Positions 48,685 to 58,138 of a stretch of 64,000 bases of DNA are shown piece by piece (the stretch's first letter is position 1; each line of letters opens with the position of its first letter). This DNA is from Mayfieldus sp038317345 (GTDB lineage Bacteria; Actinomycetota; Thermoleophilia; Solirubrobacterales; 70-9). The DNA is taken from the NCBI GenBank assembly GCA_038317345.1, contig JBBQBH010000004.1:12659-76658 (forward strand). Reading direction: 5' to 3'. The position numbers and the translations under genes were made by a program. A model generated the notes under the pieces. It did no database searches. It had not been told where the DNA came from and saw only the letters and a program-made list of their open reading frames with translations.

Positions 48685-50288
48685 CGCTGCTCTCCGTGGC
48701 GCAGATCGAATAGCGGGGCATAGGAGCGAATCGGCGGCAGGGCGTGGAAGTTAAACCGCGGCGGCGGCGAGCTGGTAGCCCACTCCAGGGTGTGGCCCTC
48801 CCACGGATCATCGCCAGCCGGACGGCGATCTCGCAGCGAGAGAACCAGGTTGAGAAGGAAGACCGCGATTCCGCTGGCGATGATGAAAGCGCCGATCGTC
48901 GAGACGATGTTCAGACCCTGAAAGCCGGTGCTTGAGGGGTAGGTTGCTACGCGCCGCACCATCCCGTCATAGCCAAGGATGAACATCGGAAAGAAGGTCA
49001 GGTTGGTCCCGACGAACAGCAGGACGAAGTTGAGCTTGCCCAGGCCCTCACGCAGGAAGACACCGGTGACCTTGGGAAACCAGTAATAGATGGCGGCAAA
49101 GAGCCCGAACATGCTGCCGGCGAACAGCGTGTAGTGGAAGTGGGCCACGATGAAGTAACTGCCGTGGACGTCGTAATTCAGCGGCGGCGAGCCGAGCATC
49201 ACGCCGGTGAGCCCGCCGATCAGAAACTGAACGAGGAAGCCGAGGGCGAAGAGCATCGGCGTTCGAAGGCTGATCTTGCCCCCCCACATCGTGCCGAGGA
49301 TGTCGAAGTACTCGATCCCGGCCGGGATAGCCAGCGCCGTCGAGGTCAGCGAGAAGTACTGGTTGGTCACTTGACCGGTGGTGAACATGTGATGGGCCCA
49401 GACGCTCATCGAGCCTCCGGCAAAGATGAGCAGCGAGACGATCAGCGGCCGATAGCCGAAGAAGCGCTTGCGCGAGAAGACCGCCACCACCTCGGCGACC
49501 GCTCCGAGGAAGGGGAAGAACATCACGTAGACGACTGGATGGCCGTAAAACCAGAACAGGTGGATGTAGGTGATCGGCCCCCCAGCCGAGTCAAACACGC
49601 CACCCAGGTGACGTTCTGCCAGCAGCAGAGCCATGGCCACGACCAAGACCGGGAAGATCATCACCACCATCAGGCAGGTGGCGACCATCGTCCAGCTGAA
49701 GACCGGTAGCCGTAGCATCGTCATCCCCGGAGCGCGGAACTTGAGGACAGTTGCCAGGACGGTGGCCCCGAGGACGAAACTGCCGAGCGCGGCCAGCAGA
49801 ACGCCGATGATCCACAGATCCATCCCCGTTCCCGGCGTTCCCTGGCTGGCCGACAGCGGAACGTATCCCGTCCAGCCAGCTTTGCCGGCCCCGTGATCGG
49901 TCAGAAAGCCCGAGTACATGGTCAGGCCCCCGGCCACGATCAACCAGTGACCGAACAGGGTCAACCGCGGTCCTGCGATGTCGGCAGCCCCGACCTGCAG
50001 CGGCACCAGGTAGACGCCAAGCGCCAGCGCCACCGGCGTCACCACCAGGTAGATCATCGTCGAGCCGTGCATTGTGAAGAGCTGGTTGTAGGTGTCCCTG
50101 CCAACTAGCTGGGCGCCCGGATCGGCGAGCTGGCTGCGCATCACCAGGGCGATCAGTCCGCCGGCCACGAAGAAGATCAGCGCCGCGCCGACGATGCGCA
50201 GGGCTATCCGCTTGTGGTCTGTAGTCGCGACCCAAGCGAGCAGGCCGCGCGGTGCCCGCGCCGCAGCAACTGCCGTCTGGGTGCTCAT
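48681..50288 (-). CDS. ctaD: Cytochrome c oxidase subunit I
   Basis: 535 aa from ATG 50288. Heme-copper oxidase catalytic subunit with twelve helices. FTMHGSTMIYL carries the low-spin heme His near residue 72, WFYGHPVVYVM the CuB His-Tyr pair near 240, VWAHHMF two more CuB ligands, and GSYFIVAHFHYTLFAGSMFG the heme-a/a3 histidines. The usual Glu of helix VI (HPEVY) is Val here, with Tyr two residues before the His. This resembles A2-type proton channels. It overlaps ctaC and the small membrane gene by 4 bp. Confidence 0.95.
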   Translation of the reverse strand: MSTQTAVAAARAPRGLLAWVATTDHKRIALRIVGAALIFFVAGGLIALVMRSQLADPGAQLVGRDTYNQLFTMHGSTMIYLVVTPVALALGVYLVPLQVGAADIAGPRLTLFGHWLIVAGGLTMYSGFLTDHGAGKAGWTGYVPLSASQGTPGTGMDLWIIGVLLAALGSFVLGATVLATVLKFRAPGMTMLRLPVFSWTMVATCLMVVMIFPVLVVAMALLLAERHLGGVFDSAGGPITYIHLFWFYGHPVVYVMFFPFLGAVAEVVAVFSRKRFFGYRPLIVSLLIFAGGSMSVWAHHMFTTGQVTNQYFSLTSTALAIPAGIEYFDILGTMWGGKISLRTPMLFALGFLVQFLIGGLTGVMLGSPPLNYDVHGSYFIVAHFHYTLFAGSMFGLFAAIYYWFPKVTGVFLREGLGKLNFVLLFVGTNLTFFPMFILGYDGMVRRVATYPSSTGFQGLNIVSTIGAFIIASGIAVFLLNLVLSLRDRRPAGDDPWEGHTLEWATSSPPPRFNFHALPPIRSYAPLFDLRHGEQR

Positions 50289-50935
50289 CTGCGACGGCCT
50301 CCCGGTACCCGGGGTCGGCGGCGGTCTGAAAGCCAGCTGGCGAAATCTCTCGGGGTCAGGGAGAGGACGTTGAAGGTCATATCGGCGTGGTGAAGGCCAC
50401 AGAACTCAGCGCACTCGCCCAGGTTCAGCCCAGGCCGATCAAAGGTGAGGTCGAAGCTGGTCTCGCGTTTCGGGAAGAGATCGCGCTTGAAGCGCAGGGC
50501 TGGAACCCAGAAGGAGTGGATGACGTCGAGCGAGGTCCCCGTGAACTGGACCGTGGTGTTGGTTGGAACGCCCAGGATTGGCGGCTGGGTGTTGTCGCCG
50601 AGGACGCTGACCCGTTGCCCGACGTAGGTAAAGCGCCAGCCCCACTGAAAGGCGGTGACCTGCACCCGGAGACCCGGATCGGCTTGGACCTTGTCCTCGT
50701 TGGCCTCGGTGGTGAACGTGGTTTCGAGCAGGAGGGCGACGATTGCCGCTACCAGCAACACGTAGATGGCCTCGCCCAGCGGCCAGCCAGTGCGTTGACG
50801 GGGAAGCTCGTCGTCGCGGCGGCGAAAACGAACGACGATGAAGAGGATCGTCCCAATGACGATCACGAAGACGGCCAGAGCAATCGGGCCGTAAAGCGAA
50901 GCGACATGCTGGAAGTCGCTCTGGGTGCTCTTCAT
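50285..50935 (-). CDS. ctaC: Cytochrome c oxidase subunit II
   Basis: 216 aa from ATG 50935. Two N-terminal helices (residues 12-36 and 50-70) and a cupredoxin domain. The CuA site is complete: His in DVIHSFWVPAL near residue 140 and ECAEFCGLHHADM near 180 with two Cys, His and Met. It accepts electrons from cytochrome c. No covalent heme domain and no lipobox are seen. It is probably the first gene of the leftward respiratory operon. A subunit III gene is absent from the cluster. Confidence 0.94.
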   Translation of the reverse strand: MKSTQSDFQHVASLYGPIALAVFVIVIGTILFIVVRFRRRDDELPRQRTGWPLGEAIYVLLVAAIVALLLETTFTTEANEDKVQADPGLRVQVTAFQWGWRFTYVGQRVSVLGDNTQPPILGVPTNTTVQFTGTSLDVIHSFWVPALRFKRDLFPKRETSFDLTFDRPGLNLGECAEFCGLHHADMTFNVLSLTPRDFASWLSDRRRPRVPGGRRR

Positions 50936-50962
50936 CGCTACGACCGCACTTGCCTCCTGCCG

Positions 50963-50975
50963 TTGACGCCGTCAA
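50963..50975. promoter_or_regulatory. Palindrome upstream of the oxidase operon
   Basis: TTGACGCCGTCAA is a 13-bp palindrome (5-bp arms, 3-bp centre) followed by the AT-rich ATATATAT. It lies 28 bp upstream of ctaC on the minus strand, beside its AGGAGG, and could be an operator or the promoter. Confidence 0.4.
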
Positions 50976-51143
50976 TATATATCTGGGGTTGCCCTCGCCC
51001 CATATCTTCGGCGAGGCTTCGCGATTAGCAATGTGTTTCTGCGCGAGCTCGCGCTGTGTAGCCGAATCGCATGTCGCCGCGGCTGCCCTTGCGCCAGTTG
51101 CAGTTCAGACCGAGCCTGCTAGCGAGCGAAGCGCCTGGTTTTC

Positions 51144-52928
51144 TCACTCACGCTCGCCCTCCCCGCAGCCGACCACCGCGCACTCGAGCAGCAGCGCGTG
51201 GACGAAGGCTTGCGGCAGGTTGCCCCGCATCTGGCGCTGTCGGACGTCGAACTCCTCAGAGAGCAGACCGGGTGGACCACAGGCGGCGCGGTTGCGTTCG
51301 AACCAGCGTGCCGCCCGCCAATAATCTCCCTGCTGGTGCCAGGCCAGCGCCATCCAGAACCCGCAGAGCAAGAAGGCGCCCTCGGCCTCTCCCAGCGGCC
51401 GCTCGTCGGGGCGGTAGCGATAGGCGAACCCATCCTGGGTCAGCTCCGCGTCCATCGCATTTAGGGTGGCGAGCGAACGGGGATCCTCGGGTGCAATTGC
51501 GCCTCGTATCGCCGGCAGCAGCAGCGCAGCGTCGAGGCGAGGATCATCCGGAGCCCGCTGCCAGCGGCCCGACGGATGCACGGCGTGTCGCGCGGTGTCG
51601 GCGATGATCGTGTCCGCAAGTGACATCCAGCGCGCCGCCTGCTCGCCCGCGTTCTCGCGCTCGCTGATCGCTCGCAGCCCGGCTGCGCAGATCAGACGGC
51701 TGTGTGTCCACGCGGCTGGGTCGATCTCCCATACGCCGGCGTCTTCCTCGACCCACCGCCGTCCGATCGCGTCCACCGCGGCCTCTGCGGCTCGCCAGCC
51801 GTCCGCGTCGAGGTGGTCGTGGCCGTCGGCGGCTGCGAACAGCAGCAGGGCCTCGCCAAAGGCGTCGAGCTGAAACTGCTGGTTTACCCAGTTGCCGATC
51901 GTGTCGCCGCCGCCCGGGTAGCCGGGCAGCTCGAGATGGCGCTCGTCGGGGACCCTGCCCCCGGAGGTCGTGTAGGCGGGCATCAGCCCGGGCCCGTCGT
52001 CGAGCAGTCGGTCGCGCACAAACCTGACCGCGTCGTCCATGAGGGGATAGGGCCCGGCCTTCGCCACCGCCTGACCGGTGTAGCACTGGTCGCGGATCCA
52101 GACGTAGCGGTAGTCGTAGTTGCGTCCGCTGCGACCGCGCTCGGGCAGAGAGGTGGTGGCTGCGGCGACCATCCCGCCGCCACCGCTCGTCAGCCCCGAG
52201 AGGACCACGTAGGCGTGCCGTGCGTCGCGCGGCGCGACCGTCTGCTCCAGCTCGGGCACACGCTCCTGCCAGGCGGCCTCGGTTCCCTGCCAGGCATGCT
52301 CTGGATCGGGGGGCTCGGGGACCTGGTGGGGGTCGAACACGAGGACCAGATCGTGGTGTTCTCCTTCGGGAATCTCGAGCCTTGCCGCCAGGGCATGCCC
52401 GCGATGGCCGTCCGCCTGGGGGGAGGCTCCCTTCGCGCCGCTCCAGCAAGCGTATGCGCCGCTGAGGCGCCCGGTCCACACTCCCTCGTCGGAGCGCCGC
52501 AGGTTGCGAACCGGGGAGGCGCCGAACTCGCTGCGCAGGTTCAGGACGACGCTGACCCGAGCGGTTCCCTGCAGGGCGATTATGCGTCTAAGGACGACGG
52601 CGCGTGCGGAATCAGCGGGCATGGCGAGTGCCTCGCGACATTCGATCAGGCTGCCCTCCGTGACCCAGCGGCTGCGCCATATCAGCGTGCCCGGCTCGTA
52701 GAAGCCGCCCCACACGAACCTCCCAAGCGGTGTGACGGCATAGGCACCGCCCCCTCCGATCAACGAGGAGAAGAGCGCGTCGCTGTCCCAGCCGGGAAAG
52801 CACATCCAGACGAAGTCGCCCCGCGGACCGACCAGCACGCCGCGCTCGCCGTCGGCCAGCAAAGCGTACTCGCGCAGGACGTGAGGACGGGCGAGCCCCG
52901 GCTGCAGCTCGTATGCGTCGGCGCTCAT
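51144..52928 (-). CDS. Glycoside hydrolase family 15 (glucoamylase/trehalase-like)
   Basis: 594 aa from ATG 52928, cytoplasmic (no signal peptide). An N-terminal beta-domain begins with GVLVGPRGDFVWMCFPGWDS and the catalytic (alpha/alpha)6 barrel follows. NYDYRYVWIRDQCYTGQAV near residue 290 is the GH15 substrate block. The catalytic acid lies in GVWEIDPAAWTHSRLICAAG near residue 410, and the base region PLGEAEGAFLLCGFWMALAW near 545. Such proteins hydrolyse alpha-glucosides; several actinobacterial ones are trehalases. It overlaps the SDR gene upstream by ATGA. Confidence 0.9.
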   Translation of the reverse strand: MSADAYELQPGLARPHVLREYALLADGERGVLVGPRGDFVWMCFPGWDSDALFSSLIGGGGAYAVTPLGRFVWGGFYEPGTLIWRSRWVTEGSLIECREALAMPADSARAVVLRRIIALQGTARVSVVLNLRSEFGASPVRNLRRSDEGVWTGRLSGAYACWSGAKGASPQADGHRGHALAARLEIPEGEHHDLVLVFDPHQVPEPPDPEHAWQGTEAAWQERVPELEQTVAPRDARHAYVVLSGLTSGGGGMVAAATTSLPERGRSGRNYDYRYVWIRDQCYTGQAVAKAGPYPLMDDAVRFVRDRLLDDGPGLMPAYTTSGGRVPDERHLELPGYPGGGDTIGNWVNQQFQLDAFGEALLLFAAADGHDHLDADGWRAAEAAVDAIGRRWVEEDAGVWEIDPAAWTHSRLICAAGLRAISERENAGEQAARWMSLADTIIADTARHAVHPSGRWQRAPDDPRLDAALLLPAIRGAIAPEDPRSLATLNAMDAELTQDGFAYRYRPDERPLGEAEGAFLLCGFWMALAWHQQGDYWRAARWFERNRAACGPPGLLSEEFDVRQRQMRGNLPQAFVHALLLECAVVGCGEGERE

Positions 52929-53926
52929 CGACCGAAGCGAAGCAGTCCGACCGCAGCCGCGGCCGCACCGGCCAGCGCGCTGGCGATCAGCGCCCGGTGC
53001 GTCGTCGCCCACAGCTGATAGCTGTGTCCGCGCGCCTGGCGGTCGAAGCGCCCGTGGGTGGCTGCCTCCTCGGGGACGGGCTCATAGAGGTTGTTCGGGC
53101 GGTCGGGGTCGACGGGATCGCCCTTGATCTGCTGCGAATCGAATCCGGTACGGGCCAGATACCTGTCGGCGAGACCCGGCGCCAGCTTGTTGCCGACGAT
53201 CGCCTCGACTGCGGGCAGACCGCAATAGACCTCGCGGCGGCGATGATGGGCGGCGTAATAGATCGCTGCGGCCGGAACCTCGGGCTGGAAGATCGGGGGC
53301 ACCGGCTGGGGGTGGTCGGGCAGCTTCGTGCGGCACCAGTTGAACTGCGGGGTGTTGACCGCCGGGAGCTGGACCATCGTTATCCAGACCTTGCTCTTGG
53401 CATGCATCAGCTCGGTGCGCACCGAGTCAGTGAAGCCCCTGATCCCGAACTTCGCGCCGCAGTAGGCGGCCTGCAGCGGGATCGCGCGGTAGGACAGGGC
53501 CGAGCCCACCTGGACGACCGTGCCACGGTCGCGCGCCACCATTCGCTTTAAGGCTGCCATCGTCCCGTACACCGCCCCGAGATAGGTGACCTGGGTGGCG
53601 CGGGTGAACTCCTCTGGGGTCGTCTCCGTGAAGGGCGCGAAGATCGTCGCCATCGCGGCGTTGACCCAGACGTCGATCGGCCCGAAATGATCCTCGGCGG
53701 CCTGCGCCGCCGCTTCCACCTGCCCTGCGTCGGCTACGTCGGTTGGGATAGGGAGAGCCTCCCCCCCGAACATTTCGACTTCGCGGCGAGCCCCGTCGAG
53801 CCCCTCCTCGCCGCGGGCCAGGAGCGCCACCCGTGCGCCTCGCTTGGCGAAAGCGTGGGCAACTGCGCGGCCGACGCCAGCCGAGGCTCCGGTCACGACG
53901 ACCACTTCTGAGTTCTGTGCGGCCAT
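52925..53926 (-). CDS. Short-chain dehydrogenase with C-terminal membrane anchor
   Basis: 333 aa from ATG 53926, with AAAGGAG upstream; the TTG at 53929 is less likely. TGASAGVG near residue 14, VNAAM in place of NNAG near 88, VVQVGSALSYR with the active Ser, and AYCGAKFGI (YxxxK) near 155 are intact. A long C-terminal extension ends in ALIASALAGAAAAAVGLL, a membrane anchor. Such enzymes are often found with GH15 proteins in Actinobacteria. The substrate is unknown. Confidence 0.88.
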   Translation of the reverse strand: MAAQNSEVVVVTGASAGVGRAVAHAFAKRGARVALLARGEEGLDGARREVEMFGGEALPIPTDVADAGQVEAAAQAAEDHFGPIDVWVNAAMATIFAPFTETTPEEFTRATQVTYLGAVYGTMAALKRMVARDRGTVVQVGSALSYRAIPLQAAYCGAKFGIRGFTDSVRTELMHAKSKVWITMVQLPAVNTPQFNWCRTKLPDHPQPVPPIFQPEVPAAAIYYAAHHRRREVYCGLPAVEAIVGNKLAPGLADRYLARTGFDSQQIKGDPVDPDRPNNLYEPVPEEAATHGRFDRQARGHSYQLWATTHRALIASALAGAAAAAVGLLRFGR

Positions 53927-54041
53927 CAATTCACTCCTTTTCCAAGTGAGAAGGGTTGAGCTTCACTGCGTCATCCCGCCGACCGTGGCGAGTGCAGAAA
54001 CCATTCCGTGTACCGCAGCCGGTTGTCATGATGAGGCACCG

Positions 54042-54662
54042 GTGCCCCAATCCTCTTCCATTCAGGCGCCGGTCGGCACCCAGCCTGCGAGCGCTGCCAC
54101 TATCCCGCCGGGCTGGAGCAAGAACCCCACCTCATTTGGCCGACGGGCGCTGCTTGCCGCACTCGCCGGGGGCGGCTTCCTGCTCGCTCTCTATCTGACT
54201 CTCTATCAATGGCGGGCCTGGGGGAATGTCTGGGATCCGTTCTTTGATTCGCGGACGGTGCTGGACCTAACCTCGCCGGTCCCCGACGCCCTGGCCGGCG
54301 TCCTTGCTTACGGCACCGAGCTGCTGCTGCTTGCGCTGGGCGGCCGTGATCGATGGCGAAGCCTGCCCTGGGTCTGCCTTACCTTGGGAGCGGTGCTGAC
54401 GGTTGGAGCGATCGCCTCGATCGGCCTGATCGTAATCCAGCCTTCAGTGGCCGGAACGTGGTGCACGCTGTGCCTCGTCTCGGCGGCCCTCTCGCTGGCG
54501 CTTTTCGCGCTCGGCATCGACGAGGCACGAGCTGCCTGGCAGCACGTCAAGCGGGCACGCAGCCAGGGAGTTTCCCTCGGCGACGCGATCTGGGGACGCG
54601 CCGCCTACGTGTCCACGGCCGTCGCTGAGCGCGATGCGTTTGCGGGCACGCCCCCTGGGTAA
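54042..54662 (+). CDS. VKOR-like four/five-helix membrane protein
   Basis: 206 aa from GTG 54042, with GAGG 6 nt upstream. Frames further upstream overlap the SDR gene. About five helices (residues 36-56, 80-95, 108-125, 138-158, 160-180). The catalytic-type motif is GTWCTLCLVSAALSLALF near residue 145; CxxC in a membrane helix is the vitamin K epoxide reductase signature. The first loop cysteines of classic VKOR are not evident. The family would recycle quinone and support disulfide formation by DsbA. It is divergent from the SDR gene. Confidence 0.6.
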   Translation: MPQSSSIQAPVGTQPASAATIPPGWSKNPTSFGRRALLAALAGGGFLLALYLTLYQWRAWGNVWDPFFDSRTVLDLTSPVPDALAGVLAYGTELLLLALGGRDRWRSLPWVCLTLGAVLTVGAIASIGLIVIQPSVAGTWCTLCLVSAALSLALFALGIDEARAAWQHVKRARSQGVSLGDAIWGRAAYVSTAVAERDAFAGTPPG

Positions 54663-54760
54663 GGTATTCAGGTGCCAGGGCCGGTCGGCGTTGCTCTGAC
54701 TGCGGACTCGGCCAGCTAGAAAAGGACCCCGCGTGTCAGGCGGCGACAGAGGAGCACTCA

Positions 54761-56560
54761 ATGAGCCAAACCGTTAGCGACTTCTTGCTCGCCCGCCTCT
54801 TTCACCAGTGGGGCGTCAAGCGAATCTTCGGTTACCCGGGCGACGGCATAATCGGCATCCTCGGCGCGCTCGGAAGGAGCGAGCCGGGTCGCGATCGCCC
54901 CGATTTCGTGCAGGTGCGCCACGAGGAGATGGCGGCGTTCATGGCCTGCGCCCACGCCAAGTTCACCGGCGAGGTGGGAGTCTGTCTCGCCACCTCCGGC
55001 CCGGGGGCGATCCACCTGCTGAACGGGCTCTACGACGCGAAGCTCGACCACCAGCCGGTGATGGCCATCGTCGGACAGCAGGCTCGCCCGGCCCTTGGCG
55101 GCAACTACCAGCAGGAAGTCGACCTGACGAGCCTGTTCAAAGATGTGGCCCACGAGTACGTGCACGTGGCTATGGATCCCACCCAGATTCGCCACCTCAT
55201 CGATCGGGCCATGCGGATTGCGCTCGACGAGCGGACGCCAACGTGCCTGGTGATCCCGAACGATGTTCAGGAGGCCGCCGCGGTGGAGAAGCCACCCCGT
55301 GCTCACGGGACGATTCACTCGGCACCGGGCTACGATCGCGGCCGTCGCCTACCGACTGACCGGCTGCTGCGCGAGGCGGCAGACATCCTCAACGCCGGGG
55401 AGAAAGTGGCGATGCTTGTCGGCCAGGGCGCGCTGCACGCGGCCGAGGAGGTCACGGAGGTCGCCGAGCTTTTGGGTTGCGGAGTGGCAAAGGCCCTGCT
55501 CGGCAAGGCGGTGCTGCCCGACGACCTGCCCTGGGTCACAGGCTCGATCGGCCTTCTGGGGACCAAGCCGAGCTGGGACATGATGATGGGCTGCGACACG
55601 CTGCTCATCGTGGGATCGAGCTTTCCCTATTCCGAGTTCCTGCCGGAGGAGGGACAGGCCCGCGGGATTCAGATCGACATCGACGGGAAGATGCTCGGCA
55701 TCCGCTATCCGGTGGAGCTCGGTCTGATCGGGGACAGCGCCGAAACACTCCGCGCGCTGATCCCGTTGCTCGAGCGCAAGCAGGACCGCTCGTGGCAGGA
55801 GAAGATCGAGGAGGAGGTTGGCGAGTGGTGGAACCTGATGGAGCACCGCGCCCACCAGAGTGCGGACCCGATCAACCCCCAGCTCCTCTTTCATGAGCTG
55901 TCGCCGCGGTTGCCCGATGGAGCGATCCTCTCCTCCGACTCCGGCTCCGCAGCCAACTGGTACGCGCGCGACATCAAGCTGCGCGAGGGCATGATGGCCT
56001 CGTTGTCGGGAACCCTTGCAACGATGGGGCCGGGCGTCCCCTACGCAATCGGCGCAAAGTTCGCCCATCCCGACCGGCCGGTGTTCGCGCTCGTCGGCGA
56101 TGGGGCGATGCAGATGAACGGCCTCGCCGAGCTGATCACGGTGGCCAAGTACTGGCAGCAATGGGAAGACCCGCGCTTTTACGTGCTCGTCCTGAACAAC
56201 CAGGACCTAAACCAAGTCACCTGGGAGATGCGGGCGATGGCGGGGGAACCCAGGTTCGCGGGATCGCAGGACCTGCCGGACGTCCCCTATGCTCGCTGGG
56301 CTGAGCTGATCGGCCTCAAGGGCATCCGCGTGGACACGCCCGAACGGGTGGGGCCTGCCTGGGATGAGGCGCTGAGCGCCGATCGCCCGGTCGTGATCGA
56401 GGCCGTCACCGACCCCGAGGTGCCCCCGCTCCCCCCGCACATCACGCTGGAGCAGGCCCAGGCGTTCGCCTTCTCGCTGATCAAGGGCGAGCCCCACGCC
56501 GGCCGCATGATCAAGCAGTCGGTCAAGCAGAAGGTCGAGGAGTTCATGCCGGGCCGATGA
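54761..56560 (+). CDS. ThDP-dependent enzyme, pyruvate oxidase/dehydrogenase (quinone)-like
   Basis: 599 aa from ATG 54761; GAGGAG 7 nt upstream. GYPGDGIIGILGAL and HEEMAAFMACAHAKF form the N-terminal Pyr domain with the activating Glu near residue 57. VGQGALHAAEEV marks the central FAD/Rossmann-like domain. The C-terminal PP domain carries VGDGAMQMNGLAELITVAKY near residue 450 and NNQDLNQ for Mg-ThDP. The plan fits PoxB (pyruvate to acetate and CO2, electrons to quinone) better than acetolactate synthase. It leads a coupled five-gene operon ending in a GMC oxidoreductase. Confidence 0.88.
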   Translation: MSQTVSDFLLARLFHQWGVKRIFGYPGDGIIGILGALGRSEPGRDRPDFVQVRHEEMAAFMACAHAKFTGEVGVCLATSGPGAIHLLNGLYDAKLDHQPVMAIVGQQARPALGGNYQQEVDLTSLFKDVAHEYVHVAMDPTQIRHLIDRAMRIALDERTPTCLVIPNDVQEAAAVEKPPRAHGTIHSAPGYDRGRRLPTDRLLREAADILNAGEKVAMLVGQGALHAAEEVTEVAELLGCGVAKALLGKAVLPDDLPWVTGSIGLLGTKPSWDMMMGCDTLLIVGSSFPYSEFLPEEGQARGIQIDIDGKMLGIRYPVELGLIGDSAETLRALIPLLERKQDRSWQEKIEEEVGEWWNLMEHRAHQSADPINPQLLFHELSPRLPDGAILSSDSGSAANWYARDIKLREGMMASLSGTLATMGPGVPYAIGAKFAHPDRPVFALVGDGAMQMNGLAELITVAKYWQQWEDPRFYVLVLNNQDLNQVTWEMRAMAGEPRFAGSQDLPDVPYARWAELIGLKGIRVDTPERVGPAWDEALSADRPVVIEAVTDPEVPPLPPHITLEQAQAFAFSLIKGEPHAGRMIKQSVKQKVEEFMPGR

Positions 56561-57693
56561 GTGCGACCCGGTCCGAGGGCGCGGTGGAAGTTCCTTCCGA
56601 CTCCAGCGTGGCGATCGAGAAGGTGGAAGTCGCCGCGTACACAATCCCAACGGACGCCCCTGAGGCAGACGGCACCTACGAGTGGGACTCGACCACGATC
56701 GTCGTCGTCCTCGCCCACGCGAGTGGTAGGCGCGGGCTCGGCTACACCTACGCTGATCTCGCCACGGCCAAGTTGATCGAATCGAAGCTGGCATCGGTAG
56801 TGGAGGGGATCGGCGCGATGGCGCCGCGGGCGGCCTGGGAGGCGATGGTGCACTCGATCCGCAACCTGGGACGCCCGGGTATTTGCTCAATGGCAATCGC
56901 TGCGGTCGACACGGCGCTCTGGGACCTCCACGCCCGTCTCAACGACCTGGCGCTGGCGGCGCTGCTCGGAGCCACGCACGATCAGGTGCCGCTTTACGGC
57001 TCGGGCGGCTTCACCACCTACTCCGACGAGCGCCTGGCAGAGCAGCTGGCCGGCTGGGTGGCCCAGGGCATCCCGCGGGTCAAGATGAAGATCGGGACGG
57101 CGCCCGATCGTGATCCCCATCGGGTCAGAGTTGCGCGCGAGGCGATTGGCCCGGTCGCGGAGCTGTTCGTGGACGCGAATGGGGCCTACACGCGCAAGCA
57201 GGCGCTGGCGCTCGCCGATGTCTTCCGCGCGGATGCGGACGTCAGCTGGTTTGAGGAGCCCGTCAGCTCGGACGACCTCGAGGGCCTGCGGCTTATTCGC
57301 GACCAGGGGCCGCCCGGGATGGCGATCGCCGCGGGCGAGTACGGCTACGACGCTGTCTACTTCGAGCGCATGCTCGATGCCGGTGCGGTGGACGTGCTCC
57401 AGGCCGACGTAACCCGCTGCGCCGGGATCACCGAGCTCCTGCGGGTCGGCGGGCTGTGCCGTGCGCGAGGGATCCCCCTCTCCTGTCACTGCGGGCCCGC
57501 CATCCACGCCCATCCGGCGGCCGCGGTGGACCAGCTGGCCCACCTCGAGTACTTCCACGACCACGTGCGCATCGAGCACCTGCTCTTCGACGGCGTTCTG
57601 GAACCGCGCGATGGCGCGCTCTGGCCGGATCTCGACCGGCCCGGGAATGGGCTCGAGCTGAAGTCGGCCGACGCGGAGCCGTACGCGGCATGA
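56557..57693 (+). CDS. Enolase-superfamily enzyme (mandelate racemase/muconate lactonizing type)
   Basis: 378 aa from ATG 56557, coupled to the ThDP gene (ATGA). RVKMKIG near residue 172 with the catalytic Lys, FVDANGAYTR near 200 with the first metal Asp, FEEPVSSDD near 225 with Glu, and AAGEYGYD near 247 with the third metal Glu. LSCHCGPAIHAH near residue 305 gives the general His region. Probable dehydration or racemisation of a sugar acid. With the flanking oxidoreductases it suggests aldonate/gluconate-type catabolism, but the substrate is unproven. Confidence 0.87.
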   Translation: MSATRSEGAVEVPSDSSVAIEKVEVAAYTIPTDAPEADGTYEWDSTTIVVVLAHASGRRGLGYTYADLATAKLIESKLASVVEGIGAMAPRAAWEAMVHSIRNLGRPGICSMAIAAVDTALWDLHARLNDLALAALLGATHDQVPLYGSGGFTTYSDERLAEQLAGWVAQGIPRVKMKIGTAPDRDPHRVRVAREAIGPVAELFVDANGAYTRKQALALADVFRADADVSWFEEPVSSDDLEGLRLIRDQGPPGMAIAAGEYGYDAVYFERMLDAGAVDVLQADVTRCAGITELLRVGGLCRARGIPLSCHCGPAIHAHPAAAVDQLAHLEYFHDHVRIEHLLFDGVLEPRDGALWPDLDRPGNGLELKSADAEPYAA

Positions 57694-58136
57694 GGCGCAG
57701 GCAGCAACGCGGTCCGCTGGCCCGGGCCGTTCACAACCTGCGTCAGGGCCGATTGCAGCGGACCCTCTCAGCCGCAACCGCCGCCACCGCGCTGCCGCTC
57801 GGGATCGAGGTCTACCTCGAGCACTACCGCGGCTCTTTCGGCGACAAGTGGGAGTGGACGCCGATCGTCCTGACGCCGCCGCTCGCGGCAGCAGGGGTGG
57901 CGGGCTTTTACTCCGAGCGTGCGGCGCGGACCTGGCTCCCGGCGATCTCGGCGCTCTACGCGCTCGATGGGCTGATCGGGACGGTCCTGCACGTCCGCGG
58001 CGTACGGCGCAAGCCGGGCGGCTTCAGCGAACCGCTGTTCAACCTCGTCATGGGCCCCCCGATGCTGGCGCCCGGATCGCTGGCCATGATCGGCGGACTG
58101 GGCATCGCCGCAGCGCTCGCGCGTCGGGAGCGCTGA
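57690..58136 (+). CDS. Small multi-pass membrane protein
   Basis: 148 aa from ATG 57690, coupled to the enolase-superfamily gene. Three or four hydrophobic segments (LSAATAATALPLGIEVYL, IVLTPPLAAAGVAGFY, AISALYALDGLIGTVLHV, APGSLAMIGGLGIAAALA). Arg-rich N-terminus. It may anchor the soluble dehydrogenase encoded next. No family recognised. Confidence 0.6.
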   Translation: MRRRQQRGPLARAVHNLRQGRLQRTLSAATAATALPLGIEVYLEHYRGSFGDKWEWTPIVLTPPLAAAGVAGFYSERAARTWLPAISALYALDGLIGTVLHVRGVRRKPGGFSEPLFNLVMGPPMLAPGSLAMIGGLGIAAALARRER

Positions 58137-58138
58137 CC

